A stretch of DNA of 64,000 nucleotides. Source: Bacillota bacterium. GTDB lineage: Bacteria > Bacillota > Clostridia > Christensenellales > SZUA-584. Where the stretch lies: contig JAEYPS010000029.1 of NCBI GenBank assembly GCA_023410475.1, forward strand, positions 1 through 64,000. The letters run 5' to 3'. A program made the position numbers and the translations under genes. The notes under the pieces are model-generated. The model was not told the origin of the DNA, did no database searches, and saw nothing but the letters and a program-made list of their open reading frames with translations. This document shows, piece by piece, positions 7,166 through 16,121 of this stretch. Every line of letters begins with the position of its first letter. Within the stretch, counting starts at the first letter, position 1.

Positions 7166-8863
7166 ATGAGAATGACCGAGATGCTGTTTTCCACCCAAAG
7201 GGAAGTCCCCTCCGAAGCGGAGGCGCAGAGCCATGTGCTGCTTTTAAAGGCGGGAATGATACGCCGCCTTGCCGCGGGAGTATACGCGCTTATGCCGCTG
7301 GGGTTTCGGGTGTTTAAAAAGATAGAGAACATAATCCGCGAGGAGATGGACGCGGCCGGAGCGCAGGAGCTTATAATGTCGGCGTTCCTTCCGGCGGAAT
7401 ACTACCAGCAGTCGGGCCGGTGGGACGTTTTCGGCACCGAGATGATAAAATTCAAGGACAGGAACGGCAGGGACTTTTGCCTCGGGCCCACGCACGAGGA
7501 GATATTCGCGAATCTGTTAAAGCCAGAGATGCAGTCTTATAAATCCATGCCCAAAACGCTGTATCAGATACAGACGAAATACCGCGACGAGCGCCGCCCG
7601 AGGTTCGGGATGATACGCTGCCGCGAGTTCGTGATGAAGGACGCTTATTCGTTCGACATAGATGATGCAGGGCTTGACGAATCGTATAAAAAGATGTATG
7701 ACGCTTATTGCAGGGTGTTCGACAGGTGCGGCCTTGAATACGTCGTCGTGCACGCGGATACGGGAGCCATGGGAGGCTCGGGCTCACAGGAGTTTATGGT
7801 GAAGTCGGACATTGGCGACGACAGGATAGCGATATGCGGCAAATGCGGGTACGCCGCCAACTCAGAGCTTGCGCCCTGCCCGGCAGTCGCTCCGTATGAC
7901 GGCGCGCAGGACGCGATGGAGAAGGTGCATACCCCGAATGCCGGAACTATAGAGGAGCTTACGGGATTTTTCGGATACGGGCCGGGCAGGTTCGCGAAGA
8001 CGCTTCTGTACATAGCGGACGGAAAGATCGTCGCGGCGATGGTGAGGGGCGACAGGGAGCTCAATGAGACTAAGCTTAAGAACTATCTTAAGTGCACGAG
8101 CCTTGAGCTTGCGGGCGCTGAAGACGTGATGGCGGCCACGGGCGCCGTGGTTGGGTTCGCGGGGCCTGTCGGCATAAAGGCGGACAGGATAATCGTCGAT
8201 AAAGAGATACCCGGGATGGGCAACTTCCTGATAGGCGCCAACGAGACGGATTATCACTACAAGAACGTGAACTACGGGCGCGACTTTAAGTCTGAAGAGG
8301 TTATCGATATAAGGACTGTGGCAGACGGCGACCCGTGCCCGAAGTGCGGCGCCGTGATGCGTATAGCAAACGCAATAGAGGTCGGGCATATATTCAAGCT
8401 CGGAACGAAGTACAGCGAGGCTATGGGCTGCAAATACCTCGACCAGGACGGCAAAGAGAAGCCTTGCATTATGGGCAGCTACGGCATAGGCCTCAACCGC
8501 ACGATGCAGGCTATTATAGAGCAGATGTGCGATAAGGACGGCATAATATGGCCGGACAGCGTCGCTCCCTACAGCGCTATAGTGATACCCGTCAGCGCGG
8601 CGAACGCAGAGCAGACGGCGCTCGCGGAGCAAATCTACAAAAAGCTCAAAGCCGCGGGCATAGAGACTCTTCTCGACGACCGTGACGAGCGCGCGGGCGT
8701 GAAATTCAAGGACGCCGACCTTATCGGCATACCGCACAGGATAACCGTAGGGCGCAGGGCGGCTGAGGGCGTCGTTGAATACAAGCCGAGAAAATCCGCA
8801 GAGGCCGGGGAACTAAGCGCCGACGAGGCGGCGGGTAAGATAATAGAAGCAGTAAAGGCTTGA
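7166..8863 (+). CDS. proS: Prolyl-tRNA synthetase (bacterial type)
   Basis: A 565-residue class II synthetase charging tRNA-Pro. It has the N-terminal catalytic core with GPTHEEIFA and motif 2 in RDERRPRFGMIRCREF (about 140-155). The inserted editing domain (about 220-400) covers KCGYAANSELAPC and GDRELNETKLKNYL, and is followed by motif 3 GSYGIGLNRTMQA and a C-terminal anticodon-binding domain. The presence of the INS editing domain marks the bacterial ProS type. The start at 7166 follows AGGAG with 9 nt spacing; longer readings begin inside the promoter. A terminator that overlaps the next gene's ribosome-binding site follows. Confidence 0.97.
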   Translation: MRMTEMLFSTQREVPSEAEAQSHVLLLKAGMIRRLAAGVYALMPLGFRVFKKIENIIREEMDAAGAQELIMSAFLPAEYYQQSGRWDVFGTEMIKFKDRNGRDFCLGPTHEEIFANLLKPEMQSYKSMPKTLYQIQTKYRDERRPRFGMIRCREFVMKDAYSFDIDDAGLDESYKKMYDAYCRVFDRCGLEYVVVHADTGAMGGSGSQEFMVKSDIGDDRIAICGKCGYAANSELAPCPAVAPYDGAQDAMEKVHTPNAGTIEELTGFFGYGPGRFAKTLLYIADGKIVAAMVRGDRELNETKLKNYLKCTSLELAGAEDVMAATGAVVGFAGPVGIKADRIIVDKEIPGMGNFLIGANETDYHYKNVNYGRDFKSEEVIDIRTVADGDPCPKCGAVMRIANAIEVGHIFKLGTKYSEAMGCKYLDQDGKEKPCIMGSYGIGLNRTMQAIIEQMCDKDGIIWPDSVAPYSAIVIPVSAANAEQTALAEQIYKKLKAAGIETLLDDRDERAGVKFKDADLIGIPHRITVGRRAAEGVVEYKPRKSAEAGELSADEAAGKIIEAVKA

Positions 8864-8867
8864 TCAA

Positions 8868-8892
8868 AAGGGCTCCGTAAGGAGTCCTTTTT
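8868..8892 (+). terminator. Terminator of proS overlapping the next gene's leader
   Basis: AAGGGCTCC (8868-8876), loop GTAA, GGAGTCCTT (8881-8889, one G-U pair) and TTTTT. The T-run abuts GGAGGTAATT, the ribosome-binding site of the VOC gene. Confidence 0.7.
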
Positions 8893-8902
8893 GGAGGTAA
8901 TT

Positions 8903-9367
8903 ATGAAATTTCAGCTGCCGCTGATCGCAGTCAGCGATCTTAAGACGTCGAGAGCGTTCTATGAAAACGTGCTGTCGCAGAAAGCGACAATGGACCTCGG
9001 GACAAATCTTTCGTTTGAAAACGGGGCGTTCGCTCTGCAGGAGGACTACGCCGGGCTCGCGGGCACAAGCGTATGCATAGGAACAAAGGCAAATGACCAC
9101 GAGCTTTATTTCGAGGAGGAGGACTTTGACGGCTTTGTTAATCATCTCGAAACGTTCCCTGATATCGAGTACGTGCACAAAGCTAAGGAATACCCGTGGG
9201 GGCAAAGGGTGGTTCGCTTCTTTGACCCCGACTGTCACATAATAGAGGTGGGCGAGAGCATGCGGAGCGTTTTCAGACGCTTTTATAAAGAAGGCATGAG
9301 CGCGGAGCAGGTAGCGGAGCGCACGATGCACCCTCTTGAGTATGTTAAGCAGTTTGTTGGTAGATAA
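8903..9367 (+). CDS. VOC (glyoxalase/bleomycin-resistance fold) family protein
   Basis: A 154-residue vicinal-oxygen-chelate protein. A first beta-alpha-beta unit reads PLIAVSDLKTSRAFYENVL and a second carries GQRVVRFFDPDCHIIEVGE, the usual C-terminal signature whose His/Glu may bind metal. ATG at 8903 has a strong GGAGG site. A helical extension of about 35 residues follows the fold. The substrate cannot be predicted. It lies directly after the proS terminator and could receive read-through transcription. Confidence 0.8.
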   Translation: MKFQLPLIAVSDLKTSRAFYENVLSQKATMDLGTNLSFENGAFALQEDYAGLAGTSVCIGTKANDHELYFEEEDFDGFVNHLETFPDIEYVHKAKEYPWGQRVVRFFDPDCHIIEVGESMRSVFRRFYKEGMSAEQVAERTMHPLEYVKQFVGR

Positions 9368-9387
9368 CTAATTTAAGTTTGTTGTTA

Positions 9388-9416
9388 TTGTTAACGTATA
9401 TGATAATTGTTATAAT
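9388..9416 (+). promoter_or_regulatory. Promoter of the zinc-ribbon membrane protein gene
   Basis: TTGTTA (9388-9393), a 17-bp spacer and TATAAT (9411-9416). Confidence 0.6.
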
Positions 9417-9445
9417 GCAAATAAAGTATTCTTTGGAGGTTGGCC

Positions 9446-9799
9446 ATGGTTGCCAGTTTTGATTACGGTTTTCCAATGTTCGGGATATTGATTTTTATTG
9501 TAGCTATAGGAGCAAATGCGGGACTTGCTTTTATACCGGCATATATGGCCAAGAATAAGGGATACAGCTTTGCGGCATTCTGGTGCATAAGCTTTTTCGC
9601 GTCTTTCATAGTTGGTCTTATTATTGCCGCCTGCATTACGGACAAGACGACGCAGGCCTATTATGCCCCGCCGCAGAATCAGCCGTATCAGCAGCCGTAC
9701 GCACAGCCCGGGCATTTCAACAGCTACTGCTCAAAATGCGGGCACGGGCTTAACGGTGCAGATCCTTTCTGTCCCGGGTGCGGTACAAAAGTGCAATAG
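9446..9799 (+). CDS. Small membrane protein with C-terminal zinc ribbon
   Basis: A 117-residue protein with two predicted membrane helices (about 8-33 and 40-65). A Gln/Pro/Tyr-rich linker (about 75-95) follows, then a C-terminal zinc ribbon with CSKCG and CPGCG pairs. ATG at 9446 follows GGAGG by 6 nt. This layout is common among uncharacterised Firmicute membrane proteins. The ribbon is probably cytoplasmic and structural. No function can be assigned. It stands alone, with its own promoter and terminator. Confidence 0.75.
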   Translation: MVASFDYGFPMFGILIFIVAIGANAGLAFIPAYMAKNKGYSFAAFWCISFFASFIVGLIIAACITDKTTQAYYAPPQNQPYQQPYAQPGHFNSYCSKCGHGLNGADPFCPGCGTKVQ

Positions 9800-9813
9800 T
9801 ATACGAATAGATC

Positions 9814-9840
9814 TGAGGCCTTTGCGGGCCTTGTTTTTTT
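9814..9840 (+). terminator. Terminator after the zinc-ribbon membrane protein
   Basis: AGGCC (9816-9820), a short loop, GGCCT (9827-9831) and a run of seven T. It lies between convergent genes. Confidence 0.65.
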
Positions 9841-9846
9841 GCTGTT

Positions 9847-10548
9847 TTAACTGTTATTCTCGATGATATCCGCTAGACCCGTCAGCGTATCAGCGTGATA
9901 TTTCACATTGCCGGGGTTTGGGGTATGCACCAGCACGGCGGGTATGCCCATCGCCGCCGCACCCTCGACATCGGCTTTTATGTTGTCGCCTGCCATCCAC
10001 ACCGTCCGTGGGCTGCCGCACGCGACGAGCGCGATTTTGAACGCTTCGGGATGAGGCTTTTCAAAGCCTGTGTGCGCGGACGATATGCAGTATGAGAAAA
10101 AACCGCCTATACCGAGAGCGTTTACGATATCGGAAAGCTCGGGCACGTGGTTTGAGAGTATCACATGATTCCATCCGCTTCGGGAGAGACGCTCAAGCGT
10201 AGAAACGGCATCTTCGTATAATATGAAGCCGCTCGGGTCAACGTACATAAGATGCGCAAGGCTTGCGAGATTTATCGCCTTTTCTTTTTCGACGCCGACA
10301 GCCTCATATGCGTTTGCCATCGCGGACTCGAGATATGCCCACCAGGCTCCCGCTGCCGACAGCTCGGGGTGGGGCATTTGCGGCGTGTCCCAGGGATAAA
10401 CGTTTTTCATGTGCGGCCTTATGTGTTCCCTTGTGACACCGCTTCCGGGATACTGCTCGTTAAGAACTTCGGCCATAGTGCCGCTCCAATAGCCAGGCCT
10501 CACGGCAAGCGTGCCGTCGAAATCCCATATAACAGTCTTTTGCGCCAT
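9847..10548 (-). CDS. HAD-superfamily hydrolase
   Basis: A 233-residue haloacid-dehalogenase phosphatase. Motif I is DFDGTLA (Asp9/Asp11), motif II is the ILSNH segment (about 137), motif III is a lysine in EKPHPEAF (about 165) and motif IV is GDNIKADVEGA (about 188). The helical cap (about 20-100) is the C1 type, as in phosphoglycolate phosphatase-like enzymes. The substrate is not predictable. It is transcribed convergently with the zinc-ribbon gene. Confidence 0.85.
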   Translation of the reverse strand: MAQKTVIWDFDGTLAVRPGYWSGTMAEVLNEQYPGSGVTREHIRPHMKNVYPWDTPQMPHPELSAAGAWWAYLESAMANAYEAVGVEKEKAINLASLAHLMYVDPSGFILYEDAVSTLERLSRSGWNHVILSNHVPELSDIVNALGIGGFFSYCISSAHTGFEKPHPEAFKIALVACGSPRTVWMAGDNIKADVEGAAAMGIPAVLVHTPNPGNVKYHADTLTGLADIIENNS

Positions 10549-10797
10549 ACATCCTCCGTGTTCGTGTTTTTTATATTATAACACGCGCTCTCACCAAGCG
10601 TTTATGGAGTATTCCTTCAGGCATTTTTGCAGGCATCATTATATTACAGCTGCTGATTAAATGTTCCAAGTTTTCTGAATTACCCGCTAATTTTCGCAAT
10701 ATACATATCATGCGGGGTTACAAAAAAGGCCGGATTGAAGTGCCCGGCTGCCTGAAAGGCTGAGGATTTACAGCGTAATTGCAAGGAGGCGTGAAAT

Positions 10798-11550
10798 ATG
10801 GAAAAAGACAATCTACCTAAGCTTGAGTTAGAAGGATTCACCAGCGATAAAAAGGCCCCGGAGCCTGCTGAAAGAAAGACAAAGATATACGAAATAGTGA
10901 GAAGGGCGGGCGCTACTGCAAAGGCCGCGAGAGAAAACAACCGCGCTGAAAAACCGGAGATGAAAGACGACGATATAAAATACAGAAGGCTGCTTATAAA
11001 GACGGGAGTCTGCGCGGCTATAGCCGTCGTGATACTTGGAATAGCCAGCATCAACACACCGACGACGGACGCTGTTACCGAGACCGTGGGCGACGCCGTG
11101 AACCACAAGTTTGACATCGACGAGGACATTGGAAGGCTGAAATTCGTAGACAATCTGAACGACGAGCTGCAGAGCGTGTTCAGCCCGCTTCCCGACGAGA
11201 TGGTCGTATATCCCGCGGAGGGCGAGGTGATAACCACGTTCGGGCAGGCAGGCTCGAAGGGCATAAGGATAGTACCCGTCAGCACAGAGATAGTCAGCAT
11301 TGCAAAAGGAACGGTAGAGCAAACAGGAAAGATAGACGACAGAGGCTATATCAAGATTAAGCTCGACACAGGGGAAACGGCGCTCTATTACAACGTAGCG
11401 CCCAGTGTAGCCATAAACGACATAGTAAAACCCGGACAGCAGATAGGCAATCTTGAGGGAGAGTATCTGTACGTAGAGATAAGGGACGGAGACATATACG
11501 TAGACCCGGTAGTATATATTGAGAAGTGGACCGCTCCCGTGCCGGAATAG
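10798..11550 (+). CDS. spoIVFA: SpoIVFA-like M23-domain membrane protein
   Basis: A 250-residue protein with a cytoplasmic N-terminal region of about 85 residues and one membrane helix (about 90-107). A C-terminal LytM/M23-type beta domain (about 140-245) has EGEVITTFG and the ending YLYVEIRDGDIYVDPV; typical catalytic His residues of M23 peptidases are not apparent. In Bacillus, SpoIVFA holds the SpoIVFB protease in check until sigma-K activation in the mother cell. The adjacent downstream SpoIVFB homologue, 6 bp away, supports this call. ATG follows AAGGAGG. Confidence 0.82.
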   Translation: MEKDNLPKLELEGFTSDKKAPEPAERKTKIYEIVRRAGATAKAARENNRAEKPEMKDDDIKYRRLLIKTGVCAAIAVVILGIASINTPTTDAVTETVGDAVNHKFDIDEDIGRLKFVDNLNDELQSVFSPLPDEMVVYPAEGEVITTFGQAGSKGIRIVPVSTEIVSIAKGTVEQTGKIDDRGYIKIKLDTGETALYYNVAPSVAINDIVKPGQQIGNLEGEYLYVEIRDGDIYVDPVVYIEKWTAPVPE

Positions 11551-11556
11551 AACAGT

Positions 11557-12426
11557 ATGAAGTGCATAAGGCTTTTCGGCGGGCGTCTTAAGATCAACCT
11601 TCTTATGATACCCGCCGTCATCATACTTATAGCCGCGGGTCTCGGCGACGTTGTGCTGTGCACTATACCTGCACTAATACTGCACGAATGGGCGCATATA
11701 CTCGCGGCGGCGGCCGTGGGAATGACGATAACCGAGATGGAGCTTTTTCCGTTCGGATGCGCGGCGAAGATGCAGTGCTTTGCCATGTCGCGCGCAAAAG
11801 AGATAATAGTAGCATCGGCAGGCCCCGCGGCAAACATGATAGCCGCATGCGCCATTTTTATAATAGACAGATATTCGCCGTTCGAGTATGCCGGTAAGCT
11901 TATCTCGGCAAATATCGCGATAGCCACGGTAAACATGCTGCCCGCGCTGCCGCTTGACGGAGGAAGGATAGCGAGAGCGGCGTTTGCGTCGTTCATGGGC
12001 TACAGGCGGGCAACGAAGTTCACGTCACTGATGGGTGTTTTTTTTGCCTTGATAATAGTGAGCGTAGGTATATACGCCGCGGTTGAGGGCGCGGTTAACC
12101 CCAGTTTTTTTGTTATGGGCTTTTTTCTGTGCCTGTCGTCTGTGAAAGAGATGAGGAGCGCGCCGTATACCCTTATACGCGACCTTTCGGGAAAGAGGCA
12201 GACGCTTGACAAAAGAAAGACGCTCAGCATAAACAGGTTCGCCGCCATGCGCGGAGAGAAGATCAGCGATATAATGAGAGAATTTGAAGCGGGCAAGTAC
12301 AACATCGTTACGGTCTTGGATAAGGATATGGGAGTATTGGGCGAGCTCGACGAGCGCCAGATACTCGACGGCATGCTGGAAAAGGGTACGCACGCGACGC
12401 TTTCGAGCATATACGGCAGGAGTTAA
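11557..12426 (+). CDS. spoIVFB: SpoIVFB-like site-2 (M50) metalloprotease
   Basis: A 289-residue intramembrane zinc protease. The HEWAH active site is at His43-Glu44-His47 in an early membrane helix, and the partner motif NMLPALPLDGG (about 130) supplies the third ligand. Further membrane helices follow, then a C-terminal CBS-like region (about 235-289) with KISDIMREFEAG and NIVTVLDKDMGVLGEL. SpoIVFB cleaves pro-sigma-K in the outer forespore membrane. Gene order spoIVFA-spoIVFB upstream of rplU-rpmA matches Bacillus, although here five genes intervene. This is the clearest sporulation marker in the window. Confidence 0.88.
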   Translation: MKCIRLFGGRLKINLLMIPAVIILIAAGLGDVVLCTIPALILHEWAHILAAAAVGMTITEMELFPFGCAAKMQCFAMSRAKEIIVASAGPAANMIAACAIFIIDRYSPFEYAGKLISANIAIATVNMLPALPLDGGRIARAAFASFMGYRRATKFTSLMGVFFALIIVSVGIYAAVEGAVNPSFFVMGFFLCLSSVKEMRSAPYTLIRDLSGKRQTLDKRKTLSINRFAAMRGEKISDIMREFEAGKYNIVTVLDKDMGVLGELDERQILDGMLEKGTHATLSSIYGRS

Positions 12427-12479
12427 AGGTTGTGCGCAGGGGAACGCTGTGCTAGAATATTTTGTTGAAAGGATAAAAC

Positions 12480-13181
12480 ATGCGAGTATACTACCTTCAT
12501 CACAGCGCAGTCGCGGCAGTACTGGACAAGTCATTGCTTGTATTTGACCACTTCAAGAACGACGGCAAAGGAATCGAAGAAGGATCGATAGGAGAGAACG
12601 ACCTTCTGGCGGCCGACAGGGTCTATGTGTTCGCGTCGCACGCTCACCACGACCACTACAACAAAGCGGTGCTCATGTGGGCGGCCGTACACCCCAATAT
12701 CACGTATATACTCGACTCGACGATAAATGACTCGGGTGCTAACATAGTTAAGCTGAGCCCCGGTGAAGCGTTTGAGGACGGATACATATCGGTGAGAGAG
12801 TTTGGCTCGACGGACATAGGCGGAAGTTTTTACGTTGAGTGCGAGGGAACAAGCTTTTTCCACGCGGGCGACCTTAACTACTGGCACTGGCGGGACGACG
12901 GCGACGAGAGGTATACGCGCGTGATGACGAAGAGCTTTGAGAGGCATATAGAGCGGCTGAAGGAAGGCATACGCGGGATAGACTGCGCGTTCTTTCCGGT
13001 GGACTCAAGGATAGGCAGCGGACACGACGAGGGAGCGGTCATGTTTATCGAAGCGATGAAGCCCAAGGTGTTCATACCGATACACATGAACGGCTTTGAG
13101 GACTCGCGGGCTTTCAGTGAAAAACGGTTTGAGGGAACCGAAATAATCAACGTGTATAAAAACGGCCAGAGGCTTGTTTGA
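12480..13181 (+). CDS. MBL-fold metallo-hydrolase
   Basis: A 233-residue metallo-beta-lactamase-fold protein. The metal motif HAHHDHYN is at about residue 58, further ligands are likely His128/Asp130 in FFHAGDLNYWHW, and a late histidine lies in FIPIHMNGF. It resembles the short UlaG/RomA-like hydrolases rather than RNase J or beta-lactamase. ATG lies about 53 nt after spoIVFB. It is in the same direction as the downstream VOC and radical SAM genes, probably in one transcription unit. The substrate is unknown. Confidence 0.82.
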   Translation: MRVYYLHHSAVAAVLDKSLLVFDHFKNDGKGIEEGSIGENDLLAADRVYVFASHAHHDHYNKAVLMWAAVHPNITYILDSTINDSGANIVKLSPGEAFEDGYISVREFGSTDIGGSFYVECEGTSFFHAGDLNYWHWRDDGDERYTRVMTKSFERHIERLKEGIRGIDCAFFPVDSRIGSGHDEGAVMFIEAMKPKVFIPIHMNGFEDSRAFSEKRFEGTEIINVYKNGQRLV

Positions 13182-13190
13182 GGTGAGAGT

Positions 13191-13550
13191 ATGTTTAAAA
13201 TAGACCACGTGAATATAAACGTAACGGACATTGAGAAAAGCGTCAAGTTTTACGACGAGGCGTTCGGGCTTAAAGAGGTTCGCCGCATAACGAAGGACGA
13301 GTTCTTGATAGTATTTTTATCGGACGAAGCCGGGTTTATGATAGAGCTTACGTGGCTTAAGGACAAGCAGGGCCCGTATAACCTCGGAGACAACGAAAGC
13401 CATATCTGCTTCGCGGCTGACGACTTTGACGCTGCGTATAATCTGCACAAAGATATGGGAATCGTAGTGTATGAGAACAAGGAAATGGGAGTTTACTTTA
13501 TAGAGGACCCGGACGGCTACTGGCAGGAAGTAAAGCGCTCCATAAAATAG
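13191..13550 (+). CDS. VOC family protein (lactoylglutathione lyase-like)
   Basis: A 119-residue glyoxalase-fold protein. It begins MFKIDHVNINVTDIEKSVKFY, carries a metal-ligand-like FMIELTW (about 43) and ends with GVYFIEDPDGYWQEV, the canonical glyoxalase I C-terminal signature. GAGGTG precedes the ATG, 9 nt after the MBL gene stop. The true substrate is unknown: such proteins include lactoylglutathione lyase, but the glutathione pathway is not evident here. Confidence 0.82.
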   Translation: MFKIDHVNINVTDIEKSVKFYDEAFGLKEVRRITKDEFLIVFLSDEAGFMIELTWLKDKQGPYNLGDNESHICFAADDFDAAYNLHKDMGIVVYENKEMGVYFIEDPDGYWQEVKRSIK

Positions 13551-13573
13551 CGCAAGACAGAAAAAGAGGAACG

Positions 13574-15409
13574 ATGACCGACACGGAAAAGCTTGAGAGC
13601 ATACTGCCCGGAGTGCAGAAGCCCGCGAGATATACTGGCGGCGAGCTGGGCGAGGTACATAAGAATACAGAAAAAGTGACGCTTCGATTCGCGCTGTGCT
13701 TTCCCGACGTGTATGAGGTCGGGATGTCTCACATGGGAACGAGCATTCTTTATCACCTTGTAAACGGCATGGAGGGCGTATACGCAGAACGCTGCTTTTG
13801 CCCGTGGCCCGACATGGAGCAGGCGCTTAAGGACGCGGATATGCCGCTGTTTTCGCTTGAAACAAAGACACCTTTGAGCCAATTTGATATCGTGGGATTC
13901 AGCCTGTCGTACGAGATGTGTTACACAAATATGATCTCGATGCTGTCGCTTTCGCGCATACCGCTTTTTGCTGCAGACAGGAGCGAAGATTCACCTGTCG
14001 TCATAGCGGGCGGGGGCTGCGTCTACAATCCGGAGCCCGTCGCGGACTTTATTGATCTCTTTGTCATCGGCGAGGCGGAGGAGTCTCTGCTCGAGCTTTT
14101 GACGCTTTATAAAAAGTGCAAAGACGAAGGGCTTGCCCGAAGTGAGTTTATAAAAAAGGCGGCAAGCATAAGCGGAGTATACGCGCCGTCGCTGTACGAA
14201 ATAGAATATAACGCGGACGGCACATTGAAGAGCATAACCGCGAAGGACGGCGTGCCCGAGAAAGCCATGAAGCGCATAGCGGTTGATTTTGATAATAGCT
14301 TTTTTCCCGAATTCCCGATAGTGCCGTACCTTGGCGTAGTGCACGACAGGGTGACGCTCGAGATAATGCGGGGCTGTACCAGAGGATGCCGGTTCTGCCA
14401 GGCGGGGTTCGTATACCGGCCCGTGCGTGAGCGCGGCGCGGAAAGGCTGCTTGAGCAGGCAAAAAGAAGCATAGAGAATACCGGGCACGAGGAAGTCTCG
14501 TTGTGCTCGCTGTCAACGGGCGATCACTCGGAGGTAGCGAAGCTCGTCTGCTCACTCTCGGACGAGTTCGAAGGCGGCGGGGTGTCCGTCGCAGTGCCGT
14601 CGCTGCGCGTCGACTCGTATCAGGGAGAATACGCCGAGAGGCTGAAGAAGGTTAGGAACACAGGCCTTACGTTCGCCCCCGAGGCGGGAACGCAGCGCCT
14701 GCGTGATATAATAAACAAAAACATAACTGAGGAAGATATATTCTCTGCCGTAAGGGAAGCGTTTGAGAGCGGCACGAACGGCGTAAAGCTCTACTTTATG
14801 ATAGGGCTGCCGGGCGAAACGAAGGAAGACGTGCTCGGCATAGCCGGAATAGCTCAGAGCATAAGGGACATCTATTACGCTGTGCCAAAGGAGAAGCGGC
14901 GCGGAGGCTTCAAGCTTACCGTAAGCGTGTCGAACTTTGTGCCCAAACCCCACACCCCGTTTCAGTGGGACCCTCAGGACGGCATGGATACTCTTAGAGA
15001 AAAGCAGATGCTGCTAAAAGACGCGCTGAAGAGGATAAAGGGAGTAAGCTATAACTGGCACGACTCAAGGCTTTCGATGCTCGAGGCTGTGTTCTCGCGC
15101 GGCGACAGAAGGCTGTCCGGCGTTTTGAAAGAGGCGCATGACCTAGGATGCAGGTTTGACAGCTGGATGGAGATGTTCAGCTTTGACAGATGGACGCAAG
15201 CTTTTGAAAACACGGGAATAAACGCTGAGTTCTACGCGAACAGGAAAAGAGAAAAAGACGAGATATTACCGTGGGATGTTATCGACTCGGGAGTCAGCAA
15301 GGAATTTTTATGGAGCGAGCGTCAGGCGTCGCTGGAGGGAAAGACAACGCCCGACTGCCGCGAGGGCTGCATCGGCTGCGGCCTTAGGGAAGCGGGGCTT
15401 TGCCTATGA
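13574..15409 (+). CDS. TIGR03960-type radical SAM protein with B12-binding-like domain
   Basis: A 611-residue protein. The N-terminal Rossmann-like domain (about 30-200) resembles a cobalamin-binding fold. A radical SAM core has the [4Fe-4S] motif CTRGCRFCQAG (about 272-282) and strands such as GLTFAPEAGTQRLRD. The C-terminal cysteine-rich end is CREGCIGCG. In many Clostridia this gene precedes a DUF2344/TIGR03936 partner, rng, rplU and rpmA, as it does here, hinting at a role linked to translation or RNA modification. The reaction is unknown. Its stop overlaps the next start by ATGA. Confidence 0.9.
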   Translation: MTDTEKLESILPGVQKPARYTGGELGEVHKNTEKVTLRFALCFPDVYEVGMSHMGTSILYHLVNGMEGVYAERCFCPWPDMEQALKDADMPLFSLETKTPLSQFDIVGFSLSYEMCYTNMISMLSLSRIPLFAADRSEDSPVVIAGGGCVYNPEPVADFIDLFVIGEAEESLLELLTLYKKCKDEGLARSEFIKKAASISGVYAPSLYEIEYNADGTLKSITAKDGVPEKAMKRIAVDFDNSFFPEFPIVPYLGVVHDRVTLEIMRGCTRGCRFCQAGFVYRPVRERGAERLLEQAKRSIENTGHEEVSLCSLSTGDHSEVAKLVCSLSDEFEGGGVSVAVPSLRVDSYQGEYAERLKKVRNTGLTFAPEAGTQRLRDIINKNITEEDIFSAVREAFESGTNGVKLYFMIGLPGETKEDVLGIAGIAQSIRDIYYAVPKEKRRGGFKLTVSVSNFVPKPHTPFQWDPQDGMDTLREKQMLLKDALKRIKGVSYNWHDSRLSMLEAVFSRGDRRLSGVLKEAHDLGCRFDSWMEMFSFDRWTQAFENTGINAEFYANRKREKDEILPWDVIDSGVSKEFLWSERQASLEGKTTPDCREGCIGCGLREAGLCL

Positions 15410-16062
15410 GGATGGTGCTCGAATTTGAAAAAAGCGGAGCCGCAAAATATATCTCGCATCTTGATTTACAGAGGGCGTTTTCAAGAGCAATAAGGCGCTC
15501 GGGGCTGCCCGTTTCGCTGTCGAAGGGTTTTAACCCTCACTACGTCGTTTCGTTCGCCTCGGCACTGGCGCTTGGCATAGAGAGCGAGTGCGAGTGCGTC
15601 GAGATGGCGATGGATAAGCAAATAAGCGCCGATGAGTTTTTGAGTGCCATGAAAAACGCGCTTCCTCCGGGGCTTGCAGCCAAGCGGGCGGCGCAGCTGC
15701 GCGAAGGCGCGCCCAAGCTCGCGGCGTCGGTGCGCGAGGCCGAATACAGCGTTTTTTTGGGAGCGGAAGATTTAGACAACATAAAAAACGCAGCTTGTGA
15801 TATAATGGGCGAGGATAAAGTCATCGTATGCAAAGACGGCAAAGAAAGCGACATCAGGCGCATGATATTCGCTCTTGACTTTTACGGCGAGGTTTTGGTA
15901 ATGCGGCTTGCCGCGGCGCCTTCGGGAAGCCTTCGCCCCGACATCGTTATAGCGCAGCTCAAAAAGCGCTCCCGCGATTTTTCGTGCCGCATAGTGCGCA
16001 CAAGGCTGATGGCCGGGGACGACGGGCGCAGTACAGGCTTGTTTGAAGCGTATAAGGTTTGA
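15406..16062 (+). CDS. TIGR03936/DUF2344 radical-SAM-associated protein
   Basis: A 218-residue protein that begins MRMVLEFEKSGAAKYISHLD and has SLSKGFNPHYVVSFASALALG (about 30-50), the signature of the DUF2344 family that follows TIGR03960 radical SAM genes. ATG at 15406 overlaps the upstream TGA (ATGA), indicating tight coupling and probably a complex with the radical SAM enzyme. In some bacteria the two are fused. Its biochemical role is not established. Confidence 0.88.
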   Translation: MRMVLEFEKSGAAKYISHLDLQRAFSRAIRRSGLPVSLSKGFNPHYVVSFASALALGIESECECVEMAMDKQISADEFLSAMKNALPPGLAAKRAAQLREGAPKLAASVREAEYSVFLGAEDLDNIKNAACDIMGEDKVIVCKDGKESDIRRMIFALDFYGEVLVMRLAAAPSGSLRPDIVIAQLKKRSRDFSCRIVRTRLMAGDDGRSTGLFEAYKV

Positions 16063-16121
16063 AATAACAGGCGGCAACGCCTTTATAAATATTTTTTAAA
16101 CTGGTTTGGAGTATTTGACGG

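Noticed and set aside
7862..8737. A 291-codon minus-strand frame opposite proS
   Set aside because: Antisense to intact ProS motifs, with Arg/Tyr/His-rich composition and no start signal.
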